DNA of 64,000 nucleotides from Paracoccaceae bacterium (GCA_028097405.1 JAOHEK010000005.1:1-64000); one strand, 5' to 3'. Numbered from the stretch's first letter, positions 1-8,142 are shown. Numbers and translations are program-made. Notes: generated from the letters alone by a model not told the origin.

Positions 1-40
1 CAACGACCCCAACGTCCAGCGCCCAACGAAAACCCCCAAC

Positions 41-583
41 CTAAACCCCGTCAAACTCACACAACACATGCACGTCCATACCCAAAGCTTCCAACTTCGC
101 ACGCCCGCCCAATTCAGGCAGATCGATGATGAACGCGCAGCCAATAATATCAGCCCCCAAACGCTCTAACAATTTAATGCCAGCCTCCGCCGTGCCCCCG
201 GTCGCCAAAAGATCGTCAACCACCAACACCTTCTCACCGGCTTGGATCGCGTCGTCGTGCACCTCCATCACCGCTTCGCCGTATTCCAGCGTGTAATCCT
301 GACTAAGCGTTGCGCCCGGCAACTTGCCCTTCTTGCGAATAGGCACGAACCCAACCGAAAGCTGATGCGCAATCGCGCCGCCGACGATGAACCCACGCGC
401 TTCAAGCCCAACAACCTTGTCAATTTCCTCGCCCGCGTAAGGGTGCAGCAACTGATCGATGCAAATGCGAAACCCGCGCGGATCGGCGAACAAAGTTGTC
501 ACATCGCGAAACATGATCCCCTCGTGGGGAAAATCCGGGATAGTGCGGATGTAATCTTTGACGGTCTTCTTCCGGTTTTCCAT
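41..583 (-). CDS. apt: Adenine phosphoribosyltransferase
   Basis: Salvages adenine by transferring phosphoribose from PRPP to give AMP and pyrophosphate in the cytoplasm. The 180-aa product has normal family length. The PRPP-binding loop [12 protein letters not shown] lies at about residues 121-132 and the family stretch VGLEARGF at about 58-65. The ATG is preceded by AGGA a few bases upstream on the minus strand. It is divergent from the thioredoxin-fold gene at 644, and another purine-related salvage gene, mtnP, lies close by. MtnP releases adenine, which Apt could recycle, so the two are metabolically linked. Nothing unusual is visible. Confidence 0.97.
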   Translation of the reverse strand: MENRKKTVKDYIRTIPDFPHEGIMFRDVTTLFADPRGFRICIDQLLHPYAGEEIDKVVGLEARGFIVGGAIAHQLSVGFVPIRKKGKLPGATLSQDYTLEYGEAVMEVHDDAIQAGEKVLVVDDLLATGGTAEAGIKLLERLGADIIGCAFIIDLPELGGRAKLEALGMDVHVLCEFDGV

Positions 584-643
584 AAGGATTCCTATGTATA
601 AATCGCGGACACCGAAACGGGTTCGGCAACAAAAGGCAAGGCT

Positions 644-1381
644 TTGAGCGAAACGAAAACATCACGACGCGGTTTGTTCAAAGTGGTTGGCGGTTTGGTC
701 GCTGTGGCCGCGGGCTGGCAGTGGGTTCTTAATCGTCCGGAAACACTGTCGTTCGAGCCGATCAAAGGGCTGCCAGAATGGCGCCAAGTTGCTTTCGAAG
801 GCGTTACCTTACCGGGCGGTGATCCGTCGGCCGCAGTTTTTCTTGGTATAGGCGACGAGGAACGCGGCACTTGGCCGGCGGATCAACTTTGCCCTGCGCT
901 TTATCCCAACCCGACGGACAAGCTGCCGGTCGCAGTTTTCACGGATGTGAATTGCCCAAACTGCCGCAGCCTTGAGTTGAAACTTGATCAGCGCAGCGAC
1001 CGGCTTGCTTTGACGTGGATCGATCTACCACTTTTGGGTCCAACCTCGGAAATAGCGGCACGCGCTGCAATTGCGGCCAGCCTACAGCCGGGTGGTGACG
1101 CCTTTCGCGCCCGCGCCCAGTCTCGCCTGCGCGGCAACAACCTTCACCCAAGCGTTCTGGAAGCAGCCGCCATTGCCGGCCTTGATCCCGATCAGCTTCA
1201 AACCGATTTCAAGGGCCCCAAGGTCAGCGAAATTTTGCGCCGCAACCATGCCATGGCGAATACCCTTGGCGTCTGGGGCACGCCTGCCATGGCGATCGGC
1301 AAAACGATGATCATGGGCGACCTTAGCCGAGACACCCTTGATCAACTGATCGACATCGAAATGGAACGTAAGGGCTGCTAA
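644..1381 (+). CDS. DsbA-like thioredoxin-fold protein with twin-arginine-like leader
   Basis: Probable periplasmic or membrane-anchored thiol-disulfide protein. The N-terminus carries an SRRGLFK twin-arginine-like motif at residues 7-13, followed by a hydrophobic stretch to about residue 25. A CPNC active-site motif sits at about 104-107, and a WGTPA segment near residue 210 is in the expected place of the cis-proline loop. The start chosen is a TTG with AAAAGG seven bases upstream; no in-frame ATG fits better. The role in disulfide formation or reduction is inferred from the fold. The specific partner is unknown. It is convergent with mtnP, 11 bp away. Confidence 0.8.
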   Translation: MSETKTSRRGLFKVVGGLVAVAAGWQWVLNRPETLSFEPIKGLPEWRQVAFEGVTLPGGDPSAAVFLGIGDEERGTWPADQLCPALYPNPTDKLPVAVFTDVNCPNCRSLELKLDQRSDRLALTWIDLPLLGPTSEIAARAAIAASLQPGGDAFRARAQSRLRGNNLHPSVLEAAAIAGLDPDQLQTDFKGPKVSEILRRNHAMANTLGVWGTPAMAIGKTMIMGDLSRDTLDQLIDIEMERKGC

Positions 1382-1392
1382 GTTGGGCTGCT

Positions 1393-2271
1393 TTAAAGCA
1401 CGCGGCCCGCGACAGCATCCAGCTTTGCAACCAGCCCCGGATCACGATTGTCCGGCTGGGTCATGATCGCAAATTCCAAAGCCCGGTCACATCCATGAGG
1501 GCAGGGCGCGCGGCTGGCCCCAAGGCGTGTCGGTAATCCTGCGGCCAATCCGCGTCCTTTTTCGGCGTTCCCCGTCAAGACCTTGAAGATCTCGGTCACA
1601 TCCACTTCGCCGTGGTCGGGATGCCAACTGTCGTAATCCGTGATCATCGCCACACTCGCATAACAAAGCTCGGCCTCACGGGCCAGCTTGGCTTCCGGCA
1701 TATTCGTCATCCCAATCACATCCGCACCCCAAACCTCGCGGTACATCTTGGATTCCGCCAGCGTCGAAAACTGCGGGCCTTCCATCGCCAGATAAGTTCC
1801 ACCCCGGTGCACCTTGGCTCCCGCCGCCTCTGCTGCATCAGCCGCGTGATGTCCAAGCCGCGCACAAGTTGGATGCGCCACGCTCACATGCGCCACACAG
1901 CCCATGCCGAAAAAGCTTTTCTTGCGTGCAAAGGTCCGGTCAATGAATTGATCCACGATCACGAAATCACCCGGCGCCATGTCTTCGCGAAACGATCCAC
2001 AGGCGGACACGCTGAATACATCCGTCACACCCAACCGCTTTAACGCATCGATATTGGCACGGTACGGCACCGTCGTCGGCGAATGCACATGCCCACGACC
2101 ATGACGCGGCAGAAACGCCATTTTCACACCGTTCAATGATCCGGTCAAAATCTGATCCGACGGCGCACCCCATGGGCTGTCAACGGTCGTCCAAGTGGCA
2201 TCATCCAGCCCGTCGATCTCATAAATACCGCTGCCGCCGATCACGCCGATAACTGTGGAACTGTCGCTCAT
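1393..2271 (-). CDS. mtnP: S-methyl-5'-thioadenosine phosphorylase
   Basis: Cleaves methylthioadenosine with phosphate to adenine and 5-methylthioribose-1-phosphate, a step of methionine salvage. The 292-aa product shows the family pattern: GVIGGSGIYEIDG near the N-terminus for phosphate binding, LPRHGRGH at about 55-62, the SACGSFRED region, and the substrate-side EGPQFST and IGMTNMPEA segments. It sits between the DsbA-like gene and a divergently transcribed DUF2794 unit. The adenine it releases can be used by the nearby apt product. Length and motifs are typical. Confidence 0.95.
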   Translation of the reverse strand: MSDSSTVIGVIGGSGIYEIDGLDDATWTTVDSPWGAPSDQILTGSLNGVKMAFLPRHGRGHVHSPTTVPYRANIDALKRLGVTDVFSVSACGSFREDMAPGDFVIVDQFIDRTFARKKSFFGMGCVAHVSVAHPTCARLGHHAADAAEAAGAKVHRGGTYLAMEGPQFSTLAESKMYREVWGADVIGMTNMPEAKLAREAELCYASVAMITDYDSWHPDHGEVDVTEIFKVLTGNAEKGRGLAAGLPTRLGASRAPCPHGCDRALEFAIMTQPDNRDPGLVAKLDAVAGRVL

Positions 2272-2334
2272 GTCCGCCCCCTGATGTGTTGCAACTCACA
2301 GTAGAAAGCTCAGCGCAGAACAGCAACGCCAGAC

Positions 2335-2445
2335 AGAGAAAAACCCCCGCTCTTTTGCAAGAAGCAGAGGTTCCTCGTTCCAATTAAGGATTCCCCGGTA
2401 CCGCGGGCTGGGTGGGGGCTGTTGAATCCACGGCACCGGGGATAG
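2335..2445 (-). ncRNA. Candidate minus-strand small RNA between mtnP and DUF2794
   Basis: This stretch has no convincing minus-strand coding frame but contains two strong structures in series. One is a long hairpin with 11-base arms at 2393-2403 and 2431-2441 (CCCCGGTACCG against CGGCACCGGGG, one mismatch). The other is a terminator-like hairpin with a T-run reading out on the minus strand. This is the layout of a short structured transcript of about 100 nt. It does not show the SRP RNA or tmRNA motifs I know, and I cannot assign a family. The first hairpin could instead act on the plus strand as the 5' leader of the small ORF and DUF2794. Confidence 0.3.
2339..2370 (-). terminator. Rho-independent-type terminator, minus strand
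   Basis: Read on the minus strand, CCTCTGCTTCTT and AAAGAGCGGGGG pair across a three-base loop, with G-U pairs and one mismatch, and are followed directly by five T residues. It lies upstream of mtnP and points toward it, so it would end a minus-strand transcript that begins in the gene-free region to its right rather than a known gene. See the candidate small RNA here. Confidence 0.5.
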
Positions 2446-2449
2446 CGTA

Positions 2450-2587
2450 TTGTCGCTACAAGGAATTGATGACGGTGAACTGCGGCAACATGACGAACCA
2501 GATCCGCCTGCGAAAAGGTTTTTTTGTGGCGAAGATACGGCGAGGCTTGATCTGAGCGATTTCAGCGGGCAGGATTTACAGTTATGA
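2450..2587 (+). CDS. Candidate 45-aa protein coupled to DUF2794
   Basis: A plus-strand frame rich in Asp and Glu ends in a TGA that overlaps the ATG of the DUF2794 gene (ATGA), as expected for translational coupling. It contains segments such as DDGELRQHDEPDPP and GEDTARLDLSDFSG, which look like protein rather than a chance frame. The only reasonable start is TTG at 2450, with GGGG about nine bases upstream. Those Gs form the 3' arm of the hairpin at 2393-2441, so folding could mask the ribosome site. A competing frame starts at ATG 2469 and gives 28 residues. No function is recognised. Confidence 0.3.
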   Translation: MSLQGIDDGELRQHDEPDPPAKRFFCGEDTARLDLSDFSGQDLQL

Positions 2588-2931
2588 AGGCCCAAACCCC
2601 GACGCCATTTCCGAAAAATCAGTTGGTTCCTGAACAGGTTGCCTTTGATAGACGCGAATTGGCCGTGATTCTAGGCCTTTATGGCCGAATGGTCTCGGCC
2701 GGTGAATGGCGCGACTATGGGATGTCATTCCTTAAAGATGTCGCTGTTTTTGCGATCTTCCGCAGGACTGCAGAAACCCCGATCTACGTAATTGAAAAGC
2801 GGCCCAAGCTTAGGGGGCGCCAAGGGATGTACGCGGTTATCGCGATGGATGGGCAAATCCTGAAACGAGGGGCCGATCTGAAGACGGTTCTGCGTGTGCT
2901 TGAACGAAAATTGATCCGCGCCGTCAAATAA
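2584..2931 (+). CDS. DUF2794 family protein
   Basis: A 115-aa cytoplasmic protein with the pattern of DUF2794, a short family I know from Alphaproteobacteria: FDRRELAVILGLYGRMVSAG followed by WRDYGMSFLKDVAVFAIFRR and a basic C-terminal third. No catalytic motif is evident. The ATG at 2584 overlaps the stop of a possible upstream small ORF. It is convergent with the NlpC/P60 gene, with only 12 bp between the stops, and a 12-bp perfect palindrome (AAGGCGCGCCTT, 2930-2941) lies there. Function is unknown. Confidence 0.85.
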   Translation: MKAQTPTPFPKNQLVPEQVAFDRRELAVILGLYGRMVSAGEWRDYGMSFLKDVAVFAIFRRTAETPIYVIEKRPKLRGRQGMYAVIAMDGQILKRGADLKTVLRVLERKLIRAVK

Positions 2932-2943
2932 GGCGCGCCTTCG

Positions 2944-3690
2944 CTAACGCGCAGGTCTCAATCGGGACGTCACATCGCCTGTATCGCTTTCAGATATCCG
3001 ATCAATAGCCATACCCACAGGTTCCTCGACCACCATCATGTGATGGGCATTGGCGTGGATGATATGCGTTGGGCCACTTGCGATGGCGACATGGCCTTTC
3101 CAGAAGATCAGATCTCCCAGAGCGAGAGTATCGCTGTTGGCCAGCTTGGTGCCCGCCATCCGTTCCTGTTGATGACTATCAGCGGGGCAATCCTGACCTG
3201 CGGCGCGCATGGCAGTTTGCACCAGACCAGAACAATCCAATCCAAAGCCGGTGTTCCCGGCCCAAACATAAGGCACGCCCAAAAAGGCACGGGCCACTTC
3301 GACAAGGTTTTCGGCGCGATCATCCATGGCTTTGCAATGGGCGGTGGGGACGAAAATTTGAACATCGCCGTGCAGCATTTTTAGCCAGGCGTCATCATGA
3401 AGCGTACATTGAAGCATCGACGTCATGTGCAGATCGATCATCGGGGCAGATTTGAAGTCGGGCTTCTCAAACCCCCAAGTGGTGCGCACGGACACCCAAT
3501 GGGTCGGCGCGATCTGTGCGCCCAGCGCGCTTTCGGGCAGCCAACCGGCATAGGCGTCTTTCACAGTTTCGCCCCGCACCCATCCAGCGCGGGTCTCTAT
3601 CGCACGAAAACCGTCGCCCACCAAAACCTGCCGATCCGGCAAAGCGTCAGGCCTGGGCCTTAGCCAAGCATTTGTAACTGCCGACTTCAC
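2944..3690 (-). CDS. NlpC/P60 family cysteine peptidase
   Basis: Predicted peptidoglycan endopeptidase of family C40, which cuts stem peptides. The C-terminal half holds the catalytic set: Cys153 in LDCSGL, His200 in KGHVAI and His212 in HIIHAN. The first 120 residues resemble an SH3-like targeting region (WVRGETVKDAYAGWLPES). No signal peptide is visible, so export is unclear; many alphaproteobacterial members share this. The ATG overlaps the stop of the M17 aminopeptidase gene by four bases (ATGA), so the two are cotranscribed with the aminopeptidase first. The pair may process muropeptides during recycling; that is an inference. Confidence 0.9.
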   Translation of the reverse strand: MKSAVTNAWLRPRPDALPDRQVLVGDGFRAIETRAGWVRGETVKDAYAGWLPESALGAQIAPTHWVSVRTTWGFEKPDFKSAPMIDLHMTSMLQCTLHDDAWLKMLHGDVQIFVPTAHCKAMDDRAENLVEVARAFLGVPYVWAGNTGFGLDCSGLVQTAMRAAGQDCPADSHQQERMAGTKLANSDTLALGDLIFWKGHVAIASGPTHIIHANAHHMMVVEEPVGMAIDRISESDTGDVTSRLRPAR

Positions 3691-5069
3691 TTGGCCAACA
3701 TACCGGGAAGGGCCTCGTATAACGCACGAATGCCCTGTCCAACCCCGCCTTTCGGGCGACCGGGTGCCGAGGCAGGGTTCCAGCCGTAAATGTCAAAATG
3801 CATGTAGCGCGGGGTTTCCGTTACAAAACGGCGCAAGAACAATGCCGCCGTGATCGACCCAGCAAACCCGCCTTTCGGGGCATTGTCCAAATCCGCAATG
3901 CCGGGTTCGATCATGGGTTCGTAAGCGTCCCAGAACGGCATACGCCAAACCGGGTCGCGGGTTGTAATCGCGGCAGCTTCCAAACTGGCCGCATCGCTTG
4001 CATCCGTCGCATAAAAAGGCGCCAAATCGGGGCCGACCGCCACACGTGCCGCTCCAGTCAACGTCGCCATCGACAGGATCAAATCCGGCGTTTCCTCGTC
4101 CGCCAGCGCCAAAGCGTCCGCCAGCACCAAACGCCCCTCGGCATCGGTGTTGTTAATCTCAACCGTCAATCCCTTGCGCGAGGTCAGAATATCGCCGGGC
4201 CTAAACGCATCGCCCGAAACCGAGTTTTCGACCGCCGGGATCAGTACGCGCAATTGCACGTCAACGCCGCCATCCATCAACATATGCGCCAGCCCCAACA
4301 CATTCGCCGCCCCACCCATATCCTTTTTCATCAAGCCCATCGACGCACCGGGCTTCAGGTTCAAACCGCCAGTATCAAAGCAAACACCCTTTCCAACCAG
4401 CGTCAGCGTCGGCCCGGACCTGCCCCAACGGATGTCTATCAAACGGGGTGCGCGCGGATTGGCGCGCCCCACGGCATGGATCATCGGAAAATTCTCGTCG
4501 ATCAGCGCTTGGCCGGTTGTCACGGTGATCGTGGCACCATGCTGTTCTGCCAGTTTGCGCGCGGCGGCCTCTAATTCATCGGGGCCTAAGTGCGACGCAG
4601 GGATGTTGATCAGATCGCGGGCCAGCTTTTCGCCCGCCGCAATCCGTTCCAGACGGGCCGCATCAACACCCTCAGGAGCCATAAGCCGCGCCTTCGGAGC
4701 AGGAGCCGCCGCAAATTGATCAAACTGATAACCTGCCAAAAGCCAGCCAAGTGCGGCCTCGCTCAGATCGTCGCCCTTCAGATTAGTTTCAAAACGCCAT
4801 GTGCCTTCGGGCAATTTCGCGCGCAGGCCGGCCGTAATGAACCGCCCACGCAAACGGTCTGTTGCGTTGCCAAGCCCCCCAAGTGCGCCGCTAACCTCAG
4901 ACCCGCTCGGCATCAGCAAAACCTCGCCCGCACTGGCCTTGAATCCAGCGGCTTCGGTCCAATTCTGCGTTTCGGGATCCTGAGCGGCCAGCCAATCGGT
5001 CAGGCCGTCTTTTGAGATCAGCGTCAGCGGGCGGGCGTCAGCATCGGTCGAAAAGTTGAGCGCGGTCAA
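3687..5069 (-). CDS. M17 family leucyl aminopeptidase
   Basis: Cytosolic dinuclear-metal aminopeptidase that removes N-terminal residues from peptides. The 460-aa protein has a divergent N-terminal domain and a typical C-terminal catalytic domain. This includes LVGKGVCFDTGGLNLKPG with the catalytic lysine and metal-binding aspartate, KKDMGGAA, and the family signature NTDAEGRLVLADAL. It is the upstream gene of a two-gene unit with the NlpC/P60 peptidase. The short gap to the minus-strand gene at 5133 holds no obvious feature. I give no symbol because alphaproteobacteria carry several M17 paralogs. Confidence 0.93.
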   Translation of the reverse strand: MTALNFSTDADARPLTLISKDGLTDWLAAQDPETQNWTEAAGFKASAGEVLLMPSGSEVSGALGGLGNATDRLRGRFITAGLRAKLPEGTWRFETNLKGDDLSEAALGWLLAGYQFDQFAAAPAPKARLMAPEGVDAARLERIAAGEKLARDLINIPASHLGPDELEAAARKLAEQHGATITVTTGQALIDENFPMIHAVGRANPRAPRLIDIRWGRSGPTLTLVGKGVCFDTGGLNLKPGASMGLMKKDMGGAANVLGLAHMLMDGGVDVQLRVLIPAVENSVSGDAFRPGDILTSRKGLTVEINNTDAEGRLVLADALALADEETPDLILSMATLTGAARVAVGPDLAPFYATDASDAASLEAAAITTRDPVWRMPFWDAYEPMIEPGIADLDNAPKGGFAGSITAALFLRRFVTETPRYMHFDIYGWNPASAPGRPKGGVGQGIRALYEALPGMLAK

Positions 5070-5132
5070 AGAAACTCTCCTGCATGTTTGAAGAGAACCT
5101 AGGCCAATCCTGCCCGAGTGTTAATCCTGCAC

Positions 5133-5516
5133 TCAGATTTGGCGATAGCTAAACTCCAAAAGCGTCGCCAAAGACGCTTCGCCCACGCGCACCAATCGCG
5201 CGATGACAGCGGCCAAAGCGACCTGGTCGTGACCATCAGCCACTTCGCTTGCGTGCGCGGCGGCTAAGGCAACGTCCTTTAACCCCGTGCGGTCGGCAAG
5301 CGTGACGATTGTGCCAAGCGTTGTTTTCAAGCGCCGAAATTCGGCCGCGGCCCAGGCCGCTTCGATCGCGGCCAGACAGACCACCATTTCTTCAACCGCA
5401 TCTTCGGCAAAAGGCGCAAACCCTTCGTCAAAGCCCTCTTCACTGGACTGTTGAAGCGCTGGCGGCTCAATCGAGATGACCTCGCTAGGACATAGTACGA
5501 TGACGTTCTCTAACAC
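5133..5516 (-). CDS. Hypothetical alpha-helical protein, 127 aa
   Basis: I do not recognise the family. The longest open frame extends upstream to 5753, but that extension overlaps the carbonic anhydrase gene on the other strand. A GTG at 5516 preceded by AGGGAAAGGGG with a six-base gap is a much better start and leaves room for a divergent promoter. The protein is almost entirely helical in appearance, with an Ala-rich middle (AAIEAAWAAAEFRRLKTTLG) and few charged clusters. The length and helix pattern recall Hpt-like four-helix bundles, but I see no clear phosphorylatable histidine. It is divergent from the carbonic anhydrase. Confidence 0.6.
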   Translation of the reverse strand: MLENVIVLCPSEVISIEPPALQQSSEEGFDEGFAPFAEDAVEEMVVCLAAIEAAWAAAEFRRLKTTLGTIVTLADRTGLKDVALAAAHASEVADGHDQVALAAVIARLVRVGEASLATLLEFSYRQI

Positions 5517-5626
5517 CTTGTTCCCCTTTCCCTCTACCCAAAGCCGGTGTAACTCCGGGCTGGAAAGAAACGGTTGACGCCAAGCGCAAATTGCGCGGAA
5601 ATTTATTAGATTTATCCGAGGTCGAG

Positions 5627-6277
5627 ATGCAACATATACGTCCGCTTCCCAGCTACCTTGTCCAACGTTATCACGGTTGGAAGGCCACAAATTACACCGA
5701 TAACCAAGCGTGGTACCGGCGTTTGGCCAACGAAGGTCAGCGTCCACGCGCAATGATCATATCTTGCTGTGACAGCCGGGTGAATATTTCGTCCCTGTTC
5801 GAGGCTGATGCAGGCGAATTCTTTGTGCACAGAAACGTGGCCAATCTGGTGCCGCCCCACGAGCCCGACGGAGACCGGCACGGAACGTCAGCGGCCATCG
5901 AATATGCGGTGACGGCGCTTCATATTCCCCACATCATCGTCATCGGTCACTCGAACTGCGGCGGTGTTGCGGGGTGCCATGCAATGTGCAGCGGCAATGC
6001 CCCCGAGTTGGACGAGAAAAGCAGCTTCGTTGGCCGTTGGATGGATATTCTGCGCCCCGGCTTTGAACGCATCGACACCAGCGCCCCCGAAGACGAACAG
6101 TTGCGCGCGCTGGAACAGCAAGCGGTTGTCACCTCTTTAGAAAACCTGCTGACCTTTCCCTTCATCGTCGAAGCGCGGGACCAACAAGAACTCAGCCTGC
6201 ACGGGTTATGGACCGACATCGGCGAAGGCGCGCTTCTTCAATACGAAGCCGAAACCCGCCAGTTCACACCAGTTTAA
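5627..6277 (+). CDS. Beta-class carbonic anhydrase
   Basis: Interconverts CO2 and bicarbonate using zinc. The zinc-site motifs of the beta class are present: CCDSR at about residues 47-51 (Cys ligand plus the Asp/Arg pair) and GHSNCGGVAG near residue 105 (His and Cys ligands). I chose ATG 5627, preceded by CGAGG with a five-base gap, over the TTG at 5591 because family proteins begin close to this point. The product is 216 aa, the usual size. It lies 40 bp upstream of an SbtA-type bicarbonate permease and its P-II-like partner in the same direction. This suggests that it buffers imported bicarbonate or returns lost CO2 to it. Confidence 0.95.
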   Translation: MQHIRPLPSYLVQRYHGWKATNYTDNQAWYRRLANEGQRPRAMIISCCDSRVNISSLFEADAGEFFVHRNVANLVPPHEPDGDRHGTSAAIEYAVTALHIPHIIVIGHSNCGGVAGCHAMCSGNAPELDEKSSFVGRWMDILRPGFERIDTSAPEDEQLRALEQQAVVTSLENLLTFPFIVEARDQQELSLHGLWTDIGEGALLQYEAETRQFTPV

Positions 6278-6317
6278 AGCCAAGCCATCCCCATTCCAGC
6301 GAAACCAAAGGGCGTCT

Positions 6318-7295
6318 ATGGCCGACATTCTCTCACTTGCCGCCAGCAACCTGATCTCGCCGATCATATTGTCGTTTGTTCTGGGTCTGCTGGCCGCACT
6401 GGCCCGATCCGACCTTAGTGTGCCCGAAGCGGTTGCCAAGGGGATGTCGATCTACCTGCTCTTTGCCATCGGTTTCAAAGGCGGTGTCGGCGTTGCCGCT
6501 CATGGTCTGGATGCCAAGCTTGTAGGAACGATGGTAGCCGCGCTCGCCTTGTCATTTCTGTTGCCCTTTATCGCTTTTGCCTTGCTGGGCGGTTTGACCA
6601 AACTCAGCACTGTCGACAAAGCAGCGGTCGCCGCTCACTACGGTTCGATTTCCATTGTCACCTTCGTTGCAGCCACCTCGGTTCTGGAAAGCCGTGGCAT
6701 CATGTCTGAAGGTTATATGGTCGCCGCTGCTGCGGTGATGGAGGCCCCAGCCATCCTGTCCGCGCTTTGGTTGATTGCATGGAAAGGTGGCACAACCCGA
6801 ACCGACGGCGGGCTTTACCGCGAAATCCTTCTGAACGGATCCATTGTTTTGCTGGTGGGCGCGTTCTTCATCGGCGCAATCACCGGCGAAGAGGGGCTAG
6901 AGAGAATCGCCTCGTTCATCGTATCGCCGTTTGAAGGTGTATTGTGCCTGTTCCTTTTGGACATGGGTTTGGTCGCGGGCCGTGGATTGCGCGAAAGCTG
7001 GCGCGAACTGGGCATCGGAAGCGTGATTTTCGGGGTGACCATGCCTTTGATCGGCAGCGTCTTCGGACTTGTCGCGGCTCTTTTGATTGGCCTCTCGCCG
7101 GGTGGTGCGGTCTTGTTAATGACCCTGTCAGCGTCGGCGTCTTACATCGCCGTTCCTGCTGCCATGCGCGTGGCCTTGCCCGAAGCCCGGCCATCAATCT
7201 ATTTGACATTGTCGCTGGGTGTGACGTTCCCTTTCAATCTGACCGTTGGCATTCCGCTTTACACAGCGGTTGCCACCAGCATTGCAGGAGGCTGA
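6318..7295 (+). CDS. sbtA: SbtA-like sodium-dependent bicarbonate permease
   Basis: Inner-membrane transporter of the family that includes cyanobacterial SbtA, which imports bicarbonate with sodium. The 325-aa protein has about ten hydrophobic segments. It carries the family-typical stretches MSIYLLFAIGFKGGVGVA in the first half and SASASYIAVPAAMRVALPEA in the second. The gene sits between a beta-carbonic anhydrase and a small SbtB-like protein, the same partnership known from cyanobacteria. There is no RuBisCO or carboxysome gene in the window. In a heterotroph the bicarbonate could feed anaplerotic carboxylases; that is inference. Substrate has not been shown for proteins from this lineage that I know of. 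Confidence 0.85.
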   Translation: MADILSLAASNLISPIILSFVLGLLAALARSDLSVPEAVAKGMSIYLLFAIGFKGGVGVAAHGLDAKLVGTMVAALALSFLLPFIAFALLGGLTKLSTVDKAAVAAHYGSISIVTFVAATSVLESRGIMSEGYMVAAAAVMEAPAILSALWLIAWKGGTTRTDGGLYREILLNGSIVLLVGAFFIGAITGEEGLERIASFIVSPFEGVLCLFLLDMGLVAGRGLRESWRELGIGSVIFGVTMPLIGSVFGLVAALLIGLSPGGAVLLMTLSASASYIAVPAAMRVALPEARPSIYLTLSLGVTFPFNLTVGIPLYTAVATSIAGG

Positions 7296-7299
7296 CACA

Positions 7300-7611
7300 A
7301 TGGAAACTCATCTGGCCAAACGGGTGGAAATCATCATCGAAGCCCCCTTGGAACGACGCTTGACGGATGCTTTGGTCAAGGCCGGGGTCACGGGTTACAC
7401 GGTTTTGCCCGTGAGCGGTGGTTCAGGTGCATCGGGGCAATGGACGCGTGCAGGTCAGGTTTCCAGCGCCGGTGGCATGGTCGCCGTAGTATGCTTGATC
7501 CGACCTGATCGCAAAGACGATCTTCTTGACGCGGCCTTCTCGGTGGTTGAACGGCACATCGGCGTTGTGTCTATATCCGACGCTGAAGTCCTGCGCGCCG
7601 AACGGTTCTAG
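7300..7611 (+). CDS. SbtB-like P-II family regulator
   Basis: A 103-aa protein with the length and fold pattern of P-II-like signalling proteins: KRVEIIIEAPLERRLTDALVKAGVTGYTV as first beta-alpha unit, a Gly/Ser-rich flexible loop (SGGSGASGQWTRAGQ) in T-loop position, then AVVCLIRPDRKDDLLDAAFSVVE. The ATG at 7300 follows the sbtA stop by four bases with GGAGG eight bases upstream. The family binds adenine nucleotides and gates SbtA, so the likely role is to control the adjacent permease. The C-terminal cysteine-pair motif found in some cyanobacterial SbtB proteins is absent; the protein ends DAEVLRAERF. Confidence 0.85.
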   Translation: METHLAKRVEIIIEAPLERRLTDALVKAGVTGYTVLPVSGGSGASGQWTRAGQVSSAGGMVAVVCLIRPDRKDDLLDAAFSVVERHIGVVSISDAEVLRAERF

Positions 7612-7623
7612 CCTAAGCAAACG

Positions 7624-7824
7624 TCACGAACGCGCATAGAAAAACACGCCGCTAACAGTTTTGCGAATCCGGTTTCTTGGTCGAACCGTATCAAGCGAGA
7701 TAATCCGCGCGCCCTTGGTGGATTTCGACGCAAGTCCAATATCATTAGCCGCCCTCGAGGGCTTATGGCAACGCTCTGCACGTTTGATCAGAGAATAAAT
7801 AAACTCGTCGGTAATTGGCTTCAT
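7624..7824 (-). CDS. Hypothetical small basic protein, 66 aa
   Basis: No family is recognised. The ATG has GAAGGA eight bases upstream on the minus strand, which supports translation. The product is basic (many Arg and Lys in RPRNRIRKTV), with a helical start (ITDEFIYSLIKRAERCHK). It is convergent with the SbtB-like gene, 12 bp away, and starts a gene-poor stretch of lower GC than its surroundings. It may be a real orphan or the remnant of a larger gene. Confidence 0.4.
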   Translation of the reverse strand: MKPITDEFIYSLIKRAERCHKPSRAANDIGLASKSTKGARIISLDTVRPRNRIRKTVSGVFFYARS

Positions 7825-8142
7825 GACAGCGTTCCTTCACGTTGTCCCCAACCTAAGCGTGTAGATGAAATACGGCAGGACTCGTCAGGAAATGTGGCAG
7901 AAACTGGGCAGGGCTTTGCCGGGACTAAGACGCATGGCGCGAAATTGCCTTATTTCAAACGCCCTCGAACGACATACTAACCAAGGAAAAGACCTAGAAA
8001 AATTAGCCGCGCTAATGCCAAATGCGGCAAAGCTCATTTCCGATAAGAGAACAATGATGGTTGCCCACAGGTGACTATTCCAAGTTTGGAAAGCACCCAT
8101 GCCCCGCGGCAACCCAACCAACGGTCAGATTGCCGCTGATTC
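7825..8142. other. Gene-poor, lower-GC stretch
   Basis: There is no well-supported gene here. A 69-residue plus-strand frame starts at ATG 7865 (MKYGRTRQEMWQKLGRAL...), but it lacks a ribosome site and a recognisable domain. The stretch looks richer in A and T than the flanking genes. No terminator with a T-run, RNA gene or long repeat was seen. The downstream ends of sbtB and asd both point toward this region. Confidence 0.4.

Noticed and set aside
2930-2941. 12-bp perfect palindrome AAGGCGCGCCTT at the end of the DUF2794 gene
   Set aside because: Too short and without a loop or T-run to be a terminator; GC-rich palindromes of this size can occur by chance.
5517-5753. Longer N-terminus for the hypothetical gene at 5133
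   Set aside because: It would overlap the carbonic anhydrase start and lacks a ribosome site, while GTG 5516 has a strong one.
7865-8074. 69-codon plus-strand frame in the gene-poor stretch
   Set aside because: No ribosome site and no recognised family; mentioned only in the region note.
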